DNA from: Pomphorhynchus laevis
Lineage: Eukaryota > Acanthocephala > Palaeacanthocephala > Echinorhynchida > Pomphorhynchidae
Length of the DNA stretch: 64,000 nt
NCBI GenBank assembly: GCA_012934845.2
Contig: WNNJ02002348.1
Coordinates: 27,176-91,175 of the forward strand
Reading direction: 5' to 3'
The stretch's first letter is position 1; the number at the start of each line of letters is the position of its first letter. Below are positions 46,466-55,769 of the stretch, in pieces. The notes under the pieces are model-generated. The model was not told the DNA's origin and ran no database searches. It saw nothing but the letters and a program-made list of their open reading frames with translations. Both the position numbers and the translations under genes were made by a program.

Positions 46466-46931
46466 TTGAATGTTAAATACAAGAATTTTTATGAATAAGT
46501 CAAAATAATTGATATTAAATAATAAACCCGATATTGATTTAATAGCAAATATTTTGGAATTGTAGTTTCTAGTTTATACAAATATGGCTTTTTATTTAAT
46601 TCTAGAAGACAATTTTATATTGATACGGCTTTTCGAAGCCGATACTGAATTCTTTCGTGTTGTATTAAATTCTTTCAAATACCTAACCAATAAAATAACG
46701 TAAAACTTTTTTTATTACAATTTCAATTTACCCTTAATGTTAAAATATCATCATTGAGTCAATATATAGATTAAAATAACTCCAAAACAGTTTTATGACA
46801 TGACAACTAATCAGAATCAAGCTTGTCAAGTCGATTGCCCAGTGTGATATTCGTATCACACTGATGAGTCAATGTTAGTTCACGCAACCGTCTACCGGTC
46901 CTCTAGCATCCAGCAGTGGAAGTATCCGGTA

Positions 46932-46990
46932 CTGATGATTCTAAACAATGACGAAACGACACAGCATTAGGCTGTGTTTGTTTTCTGTTT
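46932..46990 (+). ncRNA. Hammerhead-like motif with long stem III
   Basis: CUGAUGA (46932-46938) and GAAAC (46953-46957) are followed by a perfect 7 bp hairpin acacagc/gctgtgt, which would be stem III. Stem II between the boxes is poor (about 3 bp). A second CTGATGAGTC occurs 70 bp upstream (about 46861). Confidence 0.35.
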
Positions 46991-47431
46991 CCTTTCAGCT
47001 CACCATCTCTGACGTCATATATTTTGCTGTAAAATGAGAAAACAATCCTACAATCCTAATTTTTTTGAATTGTGTTTCTTTTTTCACTGCTATTGCTTTA
47101 GTGTTTTTATCTGTTGTTTTGTTTATTTTTTCATTGCGAATTTCAGTTTGATGTTTTGATGAAAAAATAGGCACAACTAATTGTTTGAACTTCTGTGATA
47201 TGGTAATCACCACATAACTAGCAAATTTTAAAAATTAAGTTCACTCTCTACTTTGATCACTTAATATTTAAATTTACTTAAAAACATAAAAACGAGCAAT
47301 ATAACAGAGCAGTAAAAACTATAAACTTTATAACAGAGCAATAAAAACTTTAAACTTTAAAGCCGTAAAAAACTTATGTGATCAATGCCTTCGACCTGAA
47401 AATCAACTAAGTACTAACGTGGATTAAATTG

Positions 47432-47810
47432 GTGGTTAGATCGTGTTGCAACTGATTCGTGACGATATTCTTACACTAATTTCCATGTTTATGTTTAGGA
47501 TTTAAGCATAGATCAGTATAACATTCTTACAATTCACAGATTAAGGACCAGTTATGAAAATAAATTTCGAAAAGTGTAAGACCGGTAAAAAGTCTATAAA
47601 TTCACAGGCATTTTGTGCAATTTTTAAACAACTATCTGGATTCTATATATGTCATCCAAGTATTACAGCATGTCGACACGTTGATGCTTGGTGTCTGAAC
47701 CCTGAAGATCTTGTGAGTAATATGGTCGGCGCAGGATGATGTTGGTTAGATCGTGTTGCTACTGGTTCGTGACGATATTCGTACACTAGTTTGCATACAC
47801 ATGTTTAGGA
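47432..47810 (+). repeat. Diverged direct repeat, about 310 bp apart
   Basis: ggttagatcgtgttgc-act-gttcgtgacgatattc-tacacta occurs at about 47432 and 47744. The sequence between has a 61-codon frame (47554-47739) that matches nothing known to me. Confidence 0.7.
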
Positions 47811-47829
47811 TCGAAGAAAATATCAGTTT

Positions 47830-48849
47830 AAGTTCCTTGCATTTAACTGATTAAATTATCTGCTTTGGAAATCTATAATAATTTTAAATCTAGATAATTT
47901 TAAATTATCAAAATGCATTTATCAGAGCATAAACCTTTAGGTAATTAGAAGGCTCAGCCATCATAATACCAATACGAATAATACACACACGAATAATACA
48001 TACGCGAATAATTAAAAGGTGAATGCTCGATTTAGATTTTAAAATTAGATTTAGATTTTCGATTTACTTTAAAAGTAGGTGGCATTATCGGAATGCCATC
48101 TTTTTTAAATCGCTATTTATAAATACAAATGGCTTTATGACAATCAAAACCCATTTCAAAATGATTTCAACGATCTGTCCTTAATGGTTCCTGGGAAGTT
48201 GGTGGCGTTATCTCATGGGATCGTCACGCTTCGCTGAATAATCTATATGAAAGACCGCTCGCCCTAATGATTATTTTAACCAGCACTTAGAAAATTATGT
48301 TGCACAGGGTTCAATAGCCTCAACCGTCTCAATGGCTAAAGATATAAAGTATATTGGCGCTCGGCTACAGTGGTGCTACACTTCGTACGCTTCAAGGACT
48401 ATGCGAATCTGGAGACGGCGCCGCTGGCCTACGCGGCCTGCATAAAGTATGATGGTGTTAATGTATCAGGACAGTAAAATCACAAACCAAAATTTGTCCA
48501 GTCTCGCTCGGAAACAGGGTTGCTCCGTTTAAGCGTATTTTATTGTCTCTAGAGATATAACTGGTTCCAGGTCACTTTAGTTTCAGCCAAGGTCATTCTA
48601 CTTAGTTCGGTATACTGCGTGACAAAGTTTCTAGATCCGAAGCATCGACAGTCCAAATAGTGTGTATGTCTCTTAGATATATTTTCGCTGCAAATGCTTG
48701 TAAACGGCTTTACATAAGGCATATCCATTATAATAGGAGGGTCTTTCCAAAAAGGCTAGAGGCTATTTTAAGCAACCACAAGCAGTCTGCTGTCAACAAT
48801 TGGCCTCTCAGAGTCATAGAGTAACTTGTTGTATGCGGATTCGTAGCAA
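47830..48849. other. Unassigned region with a GC-rich patch
   Basis: No gene recognised. About 48350-48445 is much richer in G+C than its surroundings (ggagacggcgccgctggcc). The plus frame there reads GATLRTLQGLCESGDGAAGL but is stopped nearby on both sides. It could be an eroded gene or mobile-element piece. Confidence 0.35.
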
Positions 48850-49240
48850 TTCACAATCTATGGTGTTTGTTAAGATGTTTCCAATGAATTGGAGATGTCG
48901 AATTCCGCAGTCTAGCGAGCCATCGCATCGGTGTAGTCTTTGTTCAAAGAAGTTGATTCCGAAAGGCAACTTTAGTTAAGTAACCACCTGATCAAATTTG
49001 TTCCACCATTCAGCGCTGAGCAAAAGACGGGAATATCGATCACTTTCTCTTGACTAATTTATAGTCCAACAAGCGAAAACGGGATTAATCGCTCCGTTAT
49101 CTAGATGTTCGAGAAAAATATTTAGCTTATATTCTCTTTCATTCCAGATAACAAAAACATCGTCGATATTCGTCCACCATGTGTGTGGTTTATTTACTAG
49201 CATGTGTCTATTTTTGAATAATATAAGGAAGCACACCGGA
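48850..49240 (-). mobile_element. Penelope-like fossil, RT active-site region
   Basis: The minus frame 49236-49054 contains TNIDDVFVIWNEREYKLNIF then LEHLDNGAINPVF. This is the PLE RT block around the catalytic aspartates (pattern I-D-D-x-F-x-I-W ... L-x-x-F-L-x-H-L-N). A degraded continuation (DGSLDCGI...) follows to about 48850. It belongs to a different PLE family from the 24.8 kb and 58 kb fossils. Confidence 0.7.
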
Positions 49241-49329
49241 GTCTTACAGAATTAACATATCAAGTATGTACGCGATCTGACTTGATTTAACAATAAATTT
49301 GTTGTTCTACAAACGTATGTTTTAAATAA

Positions 49330-49740
49330 ATAAAGATTCTTTTACATAACAAAATCTAATCATGCACCAAGTAAGAAAACATGTTGACAAATACAAAATC
49401 AACGTCCGGTCAAAAAATATTGTCCAATTGCACAAGTCTTCATTAAAACGAACTGGGGGATCAGCACCATCCAGCATACACCAACGCGCCGCCTTCTGGC
49501 GAACCACTTAGGGTCTCTCACAAACCTGAGACTCCAGTCGAGGCAAACAATGATCTGCCTCGATTGGCCTGATTCAGGCCCTATCTAGCTCTCTTCACTT
49601 TGATATCTATTAAAATCTGATTCAACCAACCGATTAACCGTAATGGTAAAACCCCATGGAACACACTAATGGTGTACTCGTAAATAAATCACTGTTTTCC
49701 ACATAAAGATGCATAAACACCAGTCAGCATCCTATATATC
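49330..49740 (-). mobile_element. LINE 3' fragment G
   Basis: The minus strand shows the family's tail: gagaccctaagtggttc, aaggcggcgcgttggtgtatg. It is preceded by degraded RT C-terminal sequence (tagctctcttca ... ccaaccgattaaccgtaatg, compare the ends of copies A-C). Only about 400 bp remain, a 5'-truncated old insertion. Confidence 0.65.
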
Positions 49741-49831
49741 CTCATCAGACCAAGAAATAGAAGCGAATTATTCTCGCAATATTCAAAGTTGCTACGTATG
49801 CCTAGTCATCTTATGTGTGACGACAAACTTC

Positions 49832-49880
49832 CACAACGGTAGTCGCGTTTCGCTCTAACGGAGCTCATCAGTACCGTGAC
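49832..49880 (-). ncRNA. Hammerhead ribozyme-like, full stem I
   Basis: Minus strand: ACGGUA, CUGAUGA, stem II GCUC/GAGC around cguua, GAAA, a short CGCGAC segment, UACCGU. Stem I (ACGGUA/UACCGU) is a perfect 6 bp and stem II a perfect 4 bp. Stem III would be minimal, and the base expected next to the cleavage site is not ideal. No PLE coding sequence adjoins it. Confidence 0.6.
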
Positions 49881-50259
49881 TTCAATAATCATCCATAGGC
49901 ACTTTAACACACGCCTAAACAGTGTTTAATGCTCAAAAAACAGAACTATCCTTAATCTGAATCATCGGATTGAATTTAGCATAAGCTCTGTGCATGGCAG
50001 TGCGTATTGCAGCTTAACCATGCATCAGGCACTAAATTCCTTTTAACAGAATTATATTTTATATAATTCTATAAAATATACAACGTGTTGCCTCTCGTTT
50101 TCGCCATTCTGTTTTAGGATTAAAATATATGAACGCATTGCTATATAATTCAGGCCGGCAACTTACGGGCGTTGCTCATAACTATCAGCAAACAAAATAA
50201 CTATTTTTCAATTTTTTTCAATATGCCTTGTCATTCGAGGATGCCGATAGTATCAATTA

Positions 50260-50460
50260 ATTTCATATATATGTGGCAAAAAGCGGGCGAAACGAAAACG
50301 GTTGTGGCAATATGTTAGTAGTCAGGGTGTATGGAATTGGATATCATGAAGGAAGGATTCTGTAGCTGGTTTTCAATGCGAAAGTCACCTCGTGTGACCT
50401 AGCAACTATTCGTTACATAAATAAGAATCCATCAAAGGATCACCAGTCCCGATTCCAATC
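50260..50460 (+). repeat. Inverted partial copy of the 442 bp unit
   Basis: gtggcaaaaagcgggcgaaac ... ggaattggatatcatgaagg ... aagtcacctcg matches the minus strand of the units at 50.6-51.5 kb. Truncated at its 5' end within the hammerhead, so it lacks the tRNA-like part. Confidence 0.9.
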
Positions 50461-50689
50461 GATCTTTATGATCTCAAACGGTAAAATATATATATATATA
50501 TATTCCAAATTTTTCATGGACGAATATTATATATATTCAAATTTTAGCACAAATTAGTGAAAATTAGTGAAAAATAAACAGGGATTTAATATATATTATA
50601 TATATTGAGTAGTTGCTAGGTCATACGAGGTGACTTTCACATTGAAAAAATGCTACATAATCCTTCCTTCATGATATCCAATTCCACAC

Positions 50690-50779
50690 ATCCTGACTAC
50701 TAACGGCACTATTGCCACAGCCGTTTTCGTTTCGCCCGCTTTTTACCACATGTTGGTAGCCCCGGGCTCGTCAGAAGGC
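50690..50779 (-). ncRNA. Hammerhead-like ribozyme, unit 1
   Basis: Minus strand: CUGACGA (50774-50768), stem II GCCCG/CGGGC (50767-50763 with 50738-50734), GAAAC, a stem III with perfect AACGGC/GCCGUU, then AGUAGUC. GUC is the classical cleavage triplet. Stem I (CCUU with AGGA) is short. Confidence 0.55.
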
Positions 50780-50815
50780 TGACGACCAACTCTTCGCCTT
50801 TTGAAACTTGACTTA

Positions 50816-50878
50816 TCCAAGATTAGAGCTGTTGCTCTCCGTACTTGGCATGCGCTCTTGACTGCTAGGCTACGAATA
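50816..50878 (-). ncRNA. tRNA-like segment, unit 1
   Basis: Minus strand gtagcctagcagtcaagagc matches a tRNA D-arm/box A (TRGYNNARNNG). About 35 bases on, agctctaatcttgg sits where box B and the T arm would be. The anticodon arm is not preserved. Confidence 0.5.
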
Positions 50879-51131
50879 CATAATTACCAGATTTCACGCA
50901 GTATATGAAACCTTCCATCATGATCTCCAGAAACTGCATTGTCCGAGATGCTCTCTGGCATGCTTAGTACATATTGTTTCTTATGGGATTTTAAAGATCA
51001 ATTGACATCGGGACTGGTGATCCTTTGATGGATGCTTATTTATGTATTGACTAGTTACTAGGTCACACAAGGTGACTTTCGCATTGAAAACCAGCTACAT
51101 AATCCTTCCTTCATGATATCCAATTCCATAC

Positions 51132-51222
51132 ACCCTGACTACTAACGGCACCATTGCCACAGCCGTTTTCGTTTCGCCCGCTTTTTGCCACATGTTAGTA
51201 GCCCCGGGCTCGTCAGAAGGCT
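51132..51222 (-). ncRNA. Hammerhead-like ribozyme, unit 2
   Basis: As unit 1: CUGACGA at 51216-51210, GCCCG/CGGGC stem, GAAAC ending at 51172, AACGGC/GCCGUU, GUC then AGGG. Stem I CCUU/AGGG is fully paired (one G-U) in this copy. Confidence 0.58.
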
Positions 51223-51258
51223 GACTACCAACTCTTCTCTTTTTGAAACTTGACACAT

Positions 51259-51319
51259 CCGAGATTCGAGCTGTCGCTCTTCGTACTTTGGCTTGCGCTC
51301 TTGACTGCTAGGCTACGAA
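51259..51319 (-). ncRNA. tRNA-like segment, unit 2
   Basis: Same as unit 1 but closer to consensus: gtagcctagcagtcaagagcg and agctcgaatctcgg (box B GWTCRANNC-like). Confidence 0.55.
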
Positions 51320-51819
51320 TCCAGGATTACCAGATTTCACACAGTATATGAAACCTTCCATCATGATATCCAGAAACTGTATTGTCCGAGATGCTCTCTG
51401 GCATGCTTATTATAGATTGTTTCTTATGGGATCATGAAGATCAATTGAAATCGGGACTGGTGATCCTTTTATGGCTACCAACATGTGGCAAAAAAGCGGG
51501 CGAATCAAAATGCCAAAAAATAATCAAAAATAATTATTTTTATGAAGCATATTTTTGGCATTTTTACAGTTTTTGCAAGCGTTGAAGAATCAGAAGATAA
51601 GTTGTTGAGATATTTGTTGACGATAACGAAGCATTTGAATATGCAATACATGGAATCAATACATGGTTGCTTCAATTGTATGTCATATATACGTATCCTA
51701 AACAACCTACATCTATCTAATACCCTTTATTCGGATATCAATATATTTTCCAAAATGCTTGTTGTAAAATTATAAGTTTTTTTATATTTCTTTTAAAAAT
51801 TTATAATTCTAATGAAATC

Positions 51820-51825
51820 TTTATT
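51820..51825 (-). terminator. Polyadenylation signal of filament gene
   Basis: AATAAA on the minus strand about 70 bases after the filament stop codon. Confidence 0.6.
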
Positions 51826-51893
51826 TACTTGAATGAAATAAAATTATCACTTGCTATAAGATAAATTACAAAAGATACGTTTACTAAATCCCT

Positions 51894-53750
51894 TTAATGT
51901 GCTTTATCTTCAGTATAGGCTGCCTGTTCTATATTTTCTGTATCCTTTAGCGTTGTTACTACATTGTTTCCGAAAGTCCAACCATTTTCTAAGTCAGCTG
52001 AAATTGCGTCGCTGTCTGTGGTAGTTAAACTCTTACCGAAAATCTTTAGTTTACCGAATGGTTGTAATACATTATCGCTGTTAATTGTCCAAATAATAGC
52101 TTTACTCCCTTTAACGTGTCTTGTTATGGTCCAATCCTTAAGGTTGACACTCGCACTTCCATAATTTAGCAGGAGAATATATTCTCCTGACGGATCAATA
52201 TCACTGATACATATTGAATCTATGAATGTATTATGTATTAGTCTATCGCCTATACTCTCGAATTTAAAATCTTGGTTGTTTACTTCATTTGGTATACTTT
52301 GTGATCTGTCATCGTTTTGTTCTAAATTAGCATTTCTGTCACTCTCAAATTGCTTAATTGACTTTTTGTTATCCTCGATGATTTTTGATAATCTCGACGA
52401 TACTTTAGGCAACTGCGTGACTTTCAGCTGTTGAACTTTAATTGTAGGAGTGGCAACGCTTTTAATGTCCTTTCCAAGCAGACTCCGAAACGCACAGATT
52501 TCAAAATTCAGATTGACATGATTCTCCATTATACGATTAAGTTCTTGATATTTACGTTTAATTTGTTTTGACACTTCGGCAATTTCCATGTCAATCTTAC
52601 TTTCAACTTTATATCTTGCATTGCTTTCATTTTTGTGCAATTCTTGTTGCTGAATAATAAAATGTTCAAGTTGTTTGTGTTCATTCTGCAAACCTGTGTA
52701 TTCATTCTTTAGTTTCTCGATCTTATTGAGAAACGCTTGTGCTCTTCCTGAATTTTCTTGATATTTAAATCGTGGATCCAAATTTCTACTAAGTACATTA
52801 CCATTACTGTTCATTGATGTTGCATATGCAGTATTCTTTGTTTCATTCCTCATTTCATTTTTTAGTTCTTTTTTCATTTCATCTGTCTTTATTCCATAGT
52901 ATCTTTCCAAATCCGCAATTTGTCTTTTAGCCAATTCCTCAAATTCTCGTCTAATTGATCCCATTAATTGATACTGATTATTTCTATGCGTCCTAACCTC
53001 TTCAACTGAGGGATACAGTTTAAGCTTACACATTTCACTTTGCGTTATTTCATGAAGCGCATTATAGAACCTAATCTCTTCTTCAATCGTTTGTATTGTG
53101 TTTAGAAGACGAATACGCTCATTGTTCTCACTCGCTAATTGCTGATTAGCTTTAAAAATAGAATCTTCGTACACATTCTTCTCCTCCTCTAATTTATCCA
53201 ATCTAGCTTGACTATATGCTATCCGATCTTCCAATCTCTGAATTTCGTCAAGTTTTGCTTCATTTTCAAATTCAAGCTCAGTAAGCTTAGCCTTGTCGGT
53301 GTATATTTCTTTACGAGTCTCCGATAATTTCATAGTAATATTTTCAATTTCTAAAATATCTGTTTTAAGATTCTGTTCGCTCTCATTTAGCAATTTAACT
53401 TCTTCGTCAAGTTGATTTCTTACCTGATTAAGTTGTTCCCATAAGTCGTTTGTTCTCTTTGCTATTGACGGATCAGCAGATATGCACTGGTTCTTTCGCC
53501 TCGTAATTAGGGCCTCGAGCTGTCTGTTTTCCTTCTCAAGAGAACTCACTTGATCTATATATGATTTTAACTTATCGTTGAGAGTATGTAATTCTTTAAG
53601 TTCGTTGTCTACTTGACCACTAACGTTTCTGATCAGTTCTTCGGACGTACTCGCTACATTTAGTGGTTTGCCGTTCTCAGTGAGGAATGGACTGCTACCT
53701 CGTTTTTTCGATAGCATATCAGTATCTCCACGTAACTGCATAGATAACAT
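51894..53750 (-). CDS. Cytoplasmic-type intermediate filament protein
   Basis: Single-exon frame of 618 codons from the ATG at 53750. The frame is also open one codon upstream at a GTG, which is not a eukaryotic start, and TAA precedes that. A short head (about 1-47) leads to a coiled-coil rod from about 48 to 426. It opens with LNDKLKSYIDQVSSLEKENR (the IF coil 1A signature) and closes with LNFEICAFRSLLG, a variant of the helix-termination motif EIAAYRKLLEGE. A linker is followed by a lamin-tail domain, about 511-615 (SDIDPSGEYILLLNY, LKDWTITRHVKG, GWTFGNNVVTTL). It ends TEDKAH, so there is no CaaX box, and no clear nuclear localisation signal is seen. This fits protostome cytoplasmic IF proteins, which keep a lamin-type tail. 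A diverged nuclear lamin is the alternative. Confidence 0.9.
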   Translation of the reverse strand: MLSMQLRGDTDMLSKKRGSSPFLTENGKPLNVASTSEELIRNVSGQVDNELKELHTLNDKLKSYIDQVSSLEKENRQLEALITRRKNQCISADPSIAKRTNDLWEQLNQVRNQLDEEVKLLNESEQNLKTDILEIENITMKLSETRKEIYTDKAKLTELEFENEAKLDEIQRLEDRIAYSQARLDKLEEEKNVYEDSIFKANQQLASENNERIRLLNTIQTIEEEIRFYNALHEITQSEMCKLKLYPSVEEVRTHRNNQYQLMGSIRREFEELAKRQIADLERYYGIKTDEMKKELKNEMRNETKNTAYATSMNSNGNVLSRNLDPRFKYQENSGRAQAFLNKIEKLKNEYTGLQNEHKQLEHFIIQQQELHKNESNARYKVESKIDMEIAEVSKQIKRKYQELNRIMENHVNLNFEICAFRSLLGKDIKSVATPTIKVQQLKVTQLPKVSSRLSKIIEDNKKSIKQFESDRNANLEQNDDRSQSIPNEVNNQDFKFESIGDRLIHNTFIDSICISDIDPSGEYILLLNYGSASVNLKDWTITRHVKGSKAIIWTINSDNVLQPFGKLKIFGKSLTTTDSDAISADLENGWTFGNNVVTTLKDTENIEQAAYTEDKAH

Positions 53751-54448
53751 CACTTATTAAACTAAAAAAAACATTTGTGTTAGTAACTTCATGACTGTAT
53801 AGTCTTACAGTATATGTTCAAATATAAAGCACATGTTTTCTATAAAAAGAAATTTTGTCTGTTGCTTATAGAAAATATACCCCCTAAAGATAAGCAGTGA
53901 TATAGGCTTATTAAAACTGTATCTATCAAAGTGTAAAGTGAAACTCAAAAATTTACTTTTTTCTTTCTCGAATGAAAAACATTTGTAAATGAGACACTCT
54001 TGAACTGCATTGACAAAAACACTAATTATAGTATATGGCGTTTATTTTCTAATATTTTAAATTAAATGTTGATGTGATGTGGTTAACAATGAAAAATATG
54101 ATAGTTATCCTCTCTTGATATTTTATTCATAATAATCACCCACTTTGAAATGACGTTTAATGTATCCAATATATTTAAATCCGCTTGTTTTATATGTGAA
54201 ATCACAATTGAGACAATGCTCTCGTAATTTTAACGTGCTAAATGTACTATATTACATGTTCATTAGCCATGTTAATATGTTCATATATGAACATATATTT
54301 ATTAAATTGATTTATGGAATGCTTGTTTTATTGATATGAATTCCATTAGATAAATGGAATTTTGATTGTCTAGATTCTTTCTAAAATTGAAAACTTGTAA
54401 TTATTTTTTAGTGAATTGAAAAGCCATACCAAGCAATTGAAAATTTGT
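53751..54448. other. Upstream region of filament gene
   Basis: Presumed promoter and 5' UTR of the minus-strand filament gene. AT-rich. No motif or ORF can be supported. Confidence 0.4.
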
Positions 54449-54672
54449 TCTCAGTTTTTCGACAGACAAATCTGCCATCATCTTGAATATTTGATTGTAA
54501 TCAGTTATTTATTTATTTAGATAGATAAGTTAGTCATACAACTATTAAATATAGGTAAGTTGATATTCATGGTATATATATATCTGATTTTTATATTATA
54601 TATAATATTATTAATATAATATTCTCAAATGATGATACAATTCCGCGTGAATTTTTTAGTAATCAGCTTGCA

Positions 54673-54697
54673 CTGGTGAGTCATAGTGATGACGAAA
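54673..54697 (+). ncRNA. Hammerhead-like core, near-consensus
   Basis: A CUGNUGA-type box, stem II GUCA/UGAC with a six-base loop, then GAAAC. The first box is not exact. Confidence 0.4.
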
Positions 54698-54776
54698 CGG
54701 CATTCATCATTCTTTCAAGTCGGGCTTATAATGTAATATTATATATAATATTATATATAATTGTACTTTAATATTC

Positions 54777-54805
54777 ATGATGATGACAGATTTTGTCTGT
54801 CGAAA
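54777..54805 (+). ncRNA. Hammerhead-like core at repeat end
   Basis: A UGAUGA box, stem II GACAGA/UCUGUC, then GAAAC. The first base of the box is not the consensus. Its inverted partner is at 54484-54457 on the minus strand. Confidence 0.4.
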
Positions 54806-55404
54806 CAATGAAAACAAATTTGATTTTCATTTTCATTTTTTAAGAAAATCTAACAGGTATCATTTCAAAAATAAATTTTAGTTTAAAATAAAATCTAATT
54901 AAATATAAATATTTAAATAAAAAAGCTTCAACATGTATTCAATGAAACAATGAATTAACGTTTTTGTCATTACATTTCGCATTATATTGCATTGTTTAAT
55001 AATAAAAATGCACTATTATAAGATAGTTTTCTTATATTGTTTGTTGAATTTCCTTGTCGGACAGAAACGATTCCTGTTCACAGCTCATATTGCAATATTT
55101 ACTGCAACTTTAGGGTCAATTTGCAATATAATATAAATAGTAATGTTTACTATTAATAAATAATAAACATATAATAAATATTATTAATATTGTAAAAGTG
55201 ATAAATTAATACTATAATTATAATGATATTTTAATTCAAATACATTAAAAATGGTAATTTAATAATATAAAATACGTAGACTCAGTCAGCTGATTTTAAA
55301 TTAAAATATTGCAATTTTTGAAATAAAATTAATTTATTCGTTCCTGTAAATTTATAAGACTATACAACCAAATAAATGGATATATAAACATATCAGACTA
55401 CCAG

Positions 55405-55462
55405 CATCAGGACAAAAAGTTACATGTTGAATGTTTTGTCCTGATGATAGCAACAGCTACTG
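55405..55462. repeat. 12 bp hairpin next to a hammerhead-like box
   Basis: atcaggacaaaa and ttttgtcctgat pair across about 16 bases. The right arm continues as CUGAUGA-UAGC-aaca-GCUA but lacks a GAAA box. Confidence 0.6.
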
Positions 55463-55579
55463 AGCTGGTAAGATTATATTATAATTATAAAATATACATT
55501 TGTATTTACATTATAATTAATGATTGAATATATTTAAGTCATCCATTTTCCCGAATTTAGCATATGATAATTTTATAGG

Positions 55580-55767
55580 AACAAAGGAAAATCAAAGACT
55601 AAATGAATTATTCAACATTTCAATGGCAACTGCCATCATCAGGAAAAGAAAATTGTTACAGTTTTTGTCAAAACTGTAACAATTTTCTTTACTTAGTGAG
55701 GATGGCAGTTGCCATTGAAATGTTGACTAATTCATTTGGTCTTTGATTTTTCTTTGTTCCTATAAAT
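55580..55767. repeat. 188 bp imperfect palindrome with hammerhead
   Basis: Starts aacaaaggaaaatcaaagac and ends with its inverse gtctttgatttttctttgtt. The arms pair almost throughout around a centre near 55668. Each arm holds a ggcagttgcca stem. Same architecture as the 30.2 kb and 35.8-36.4 kb palindromes. Confidence 0.9.
55618..55642 (-). ncRNA. Hammerhead ribozyme core, intact boxes
   Basis: Minus strand: CUGAUGA (55642-55636), stem II UGGCA/UGCCA, GAAA (55621-55618), then UGUU and GAAUAAUUC, which can pair partly with the UUC before the core. The plus-strand partner in the other arm (about 55696-55720) is degenerate. Confidence 0.6.
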
Positions 55768-55769
55768 TA

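Larger units (their letters stand above)
50590..51500 (-). repeat. 442 bp tandem units: tRNA-like plus hammerhead
   Basis: Two head-to-tail units (period 442 bp, measured between the two TCGTCAG sites 50768 and 51210). Read on the minus strand, each unit has a tRNA-like segment, then about 45 bp later a hammerhead-like ribozyme, then a tail with gaattggatatcatgaaggaagg and accagtcccgatt. A further fragment in the other orientation starts at about 51475. There is no ORF. The combination of Pol III promoter-like boxes with a self-cleaving motif in tandem fits a retrozyme- or SINE-like nonautonomous element. Confidence 0.8.
54450..54820. repeat. Inverted repeat with hammerhead-like ends
   Basis: ttcgacagacaaatctgccatcatc (54458 on) and gatgatgacagattttgtctgtcgaa (54779 on) are inverted partners about 300 bp apart. 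Each has a 6 bp stem (gacaga/tctgtc) placed between a UGAUGA-type box and GAAA. Between them lies a further hammerhead-like core (54673) and an AT-rich palindromic tract. Confidence 0.75.

Noticed and set aside
47554-47739. 61-codon plus-strand frame as a small cysteine-rich gene
   Set aside because: It lies between two diverged direct repeats, has no signal peptide and no recognised pattern. The cysteines are unevenly spaced.
51894-53753. Start of the filament protein at the upstream GTG (53753)
   Set aside because: Eukaryotic initiation at GTG is very unlikely, and an ATG follows immediately.
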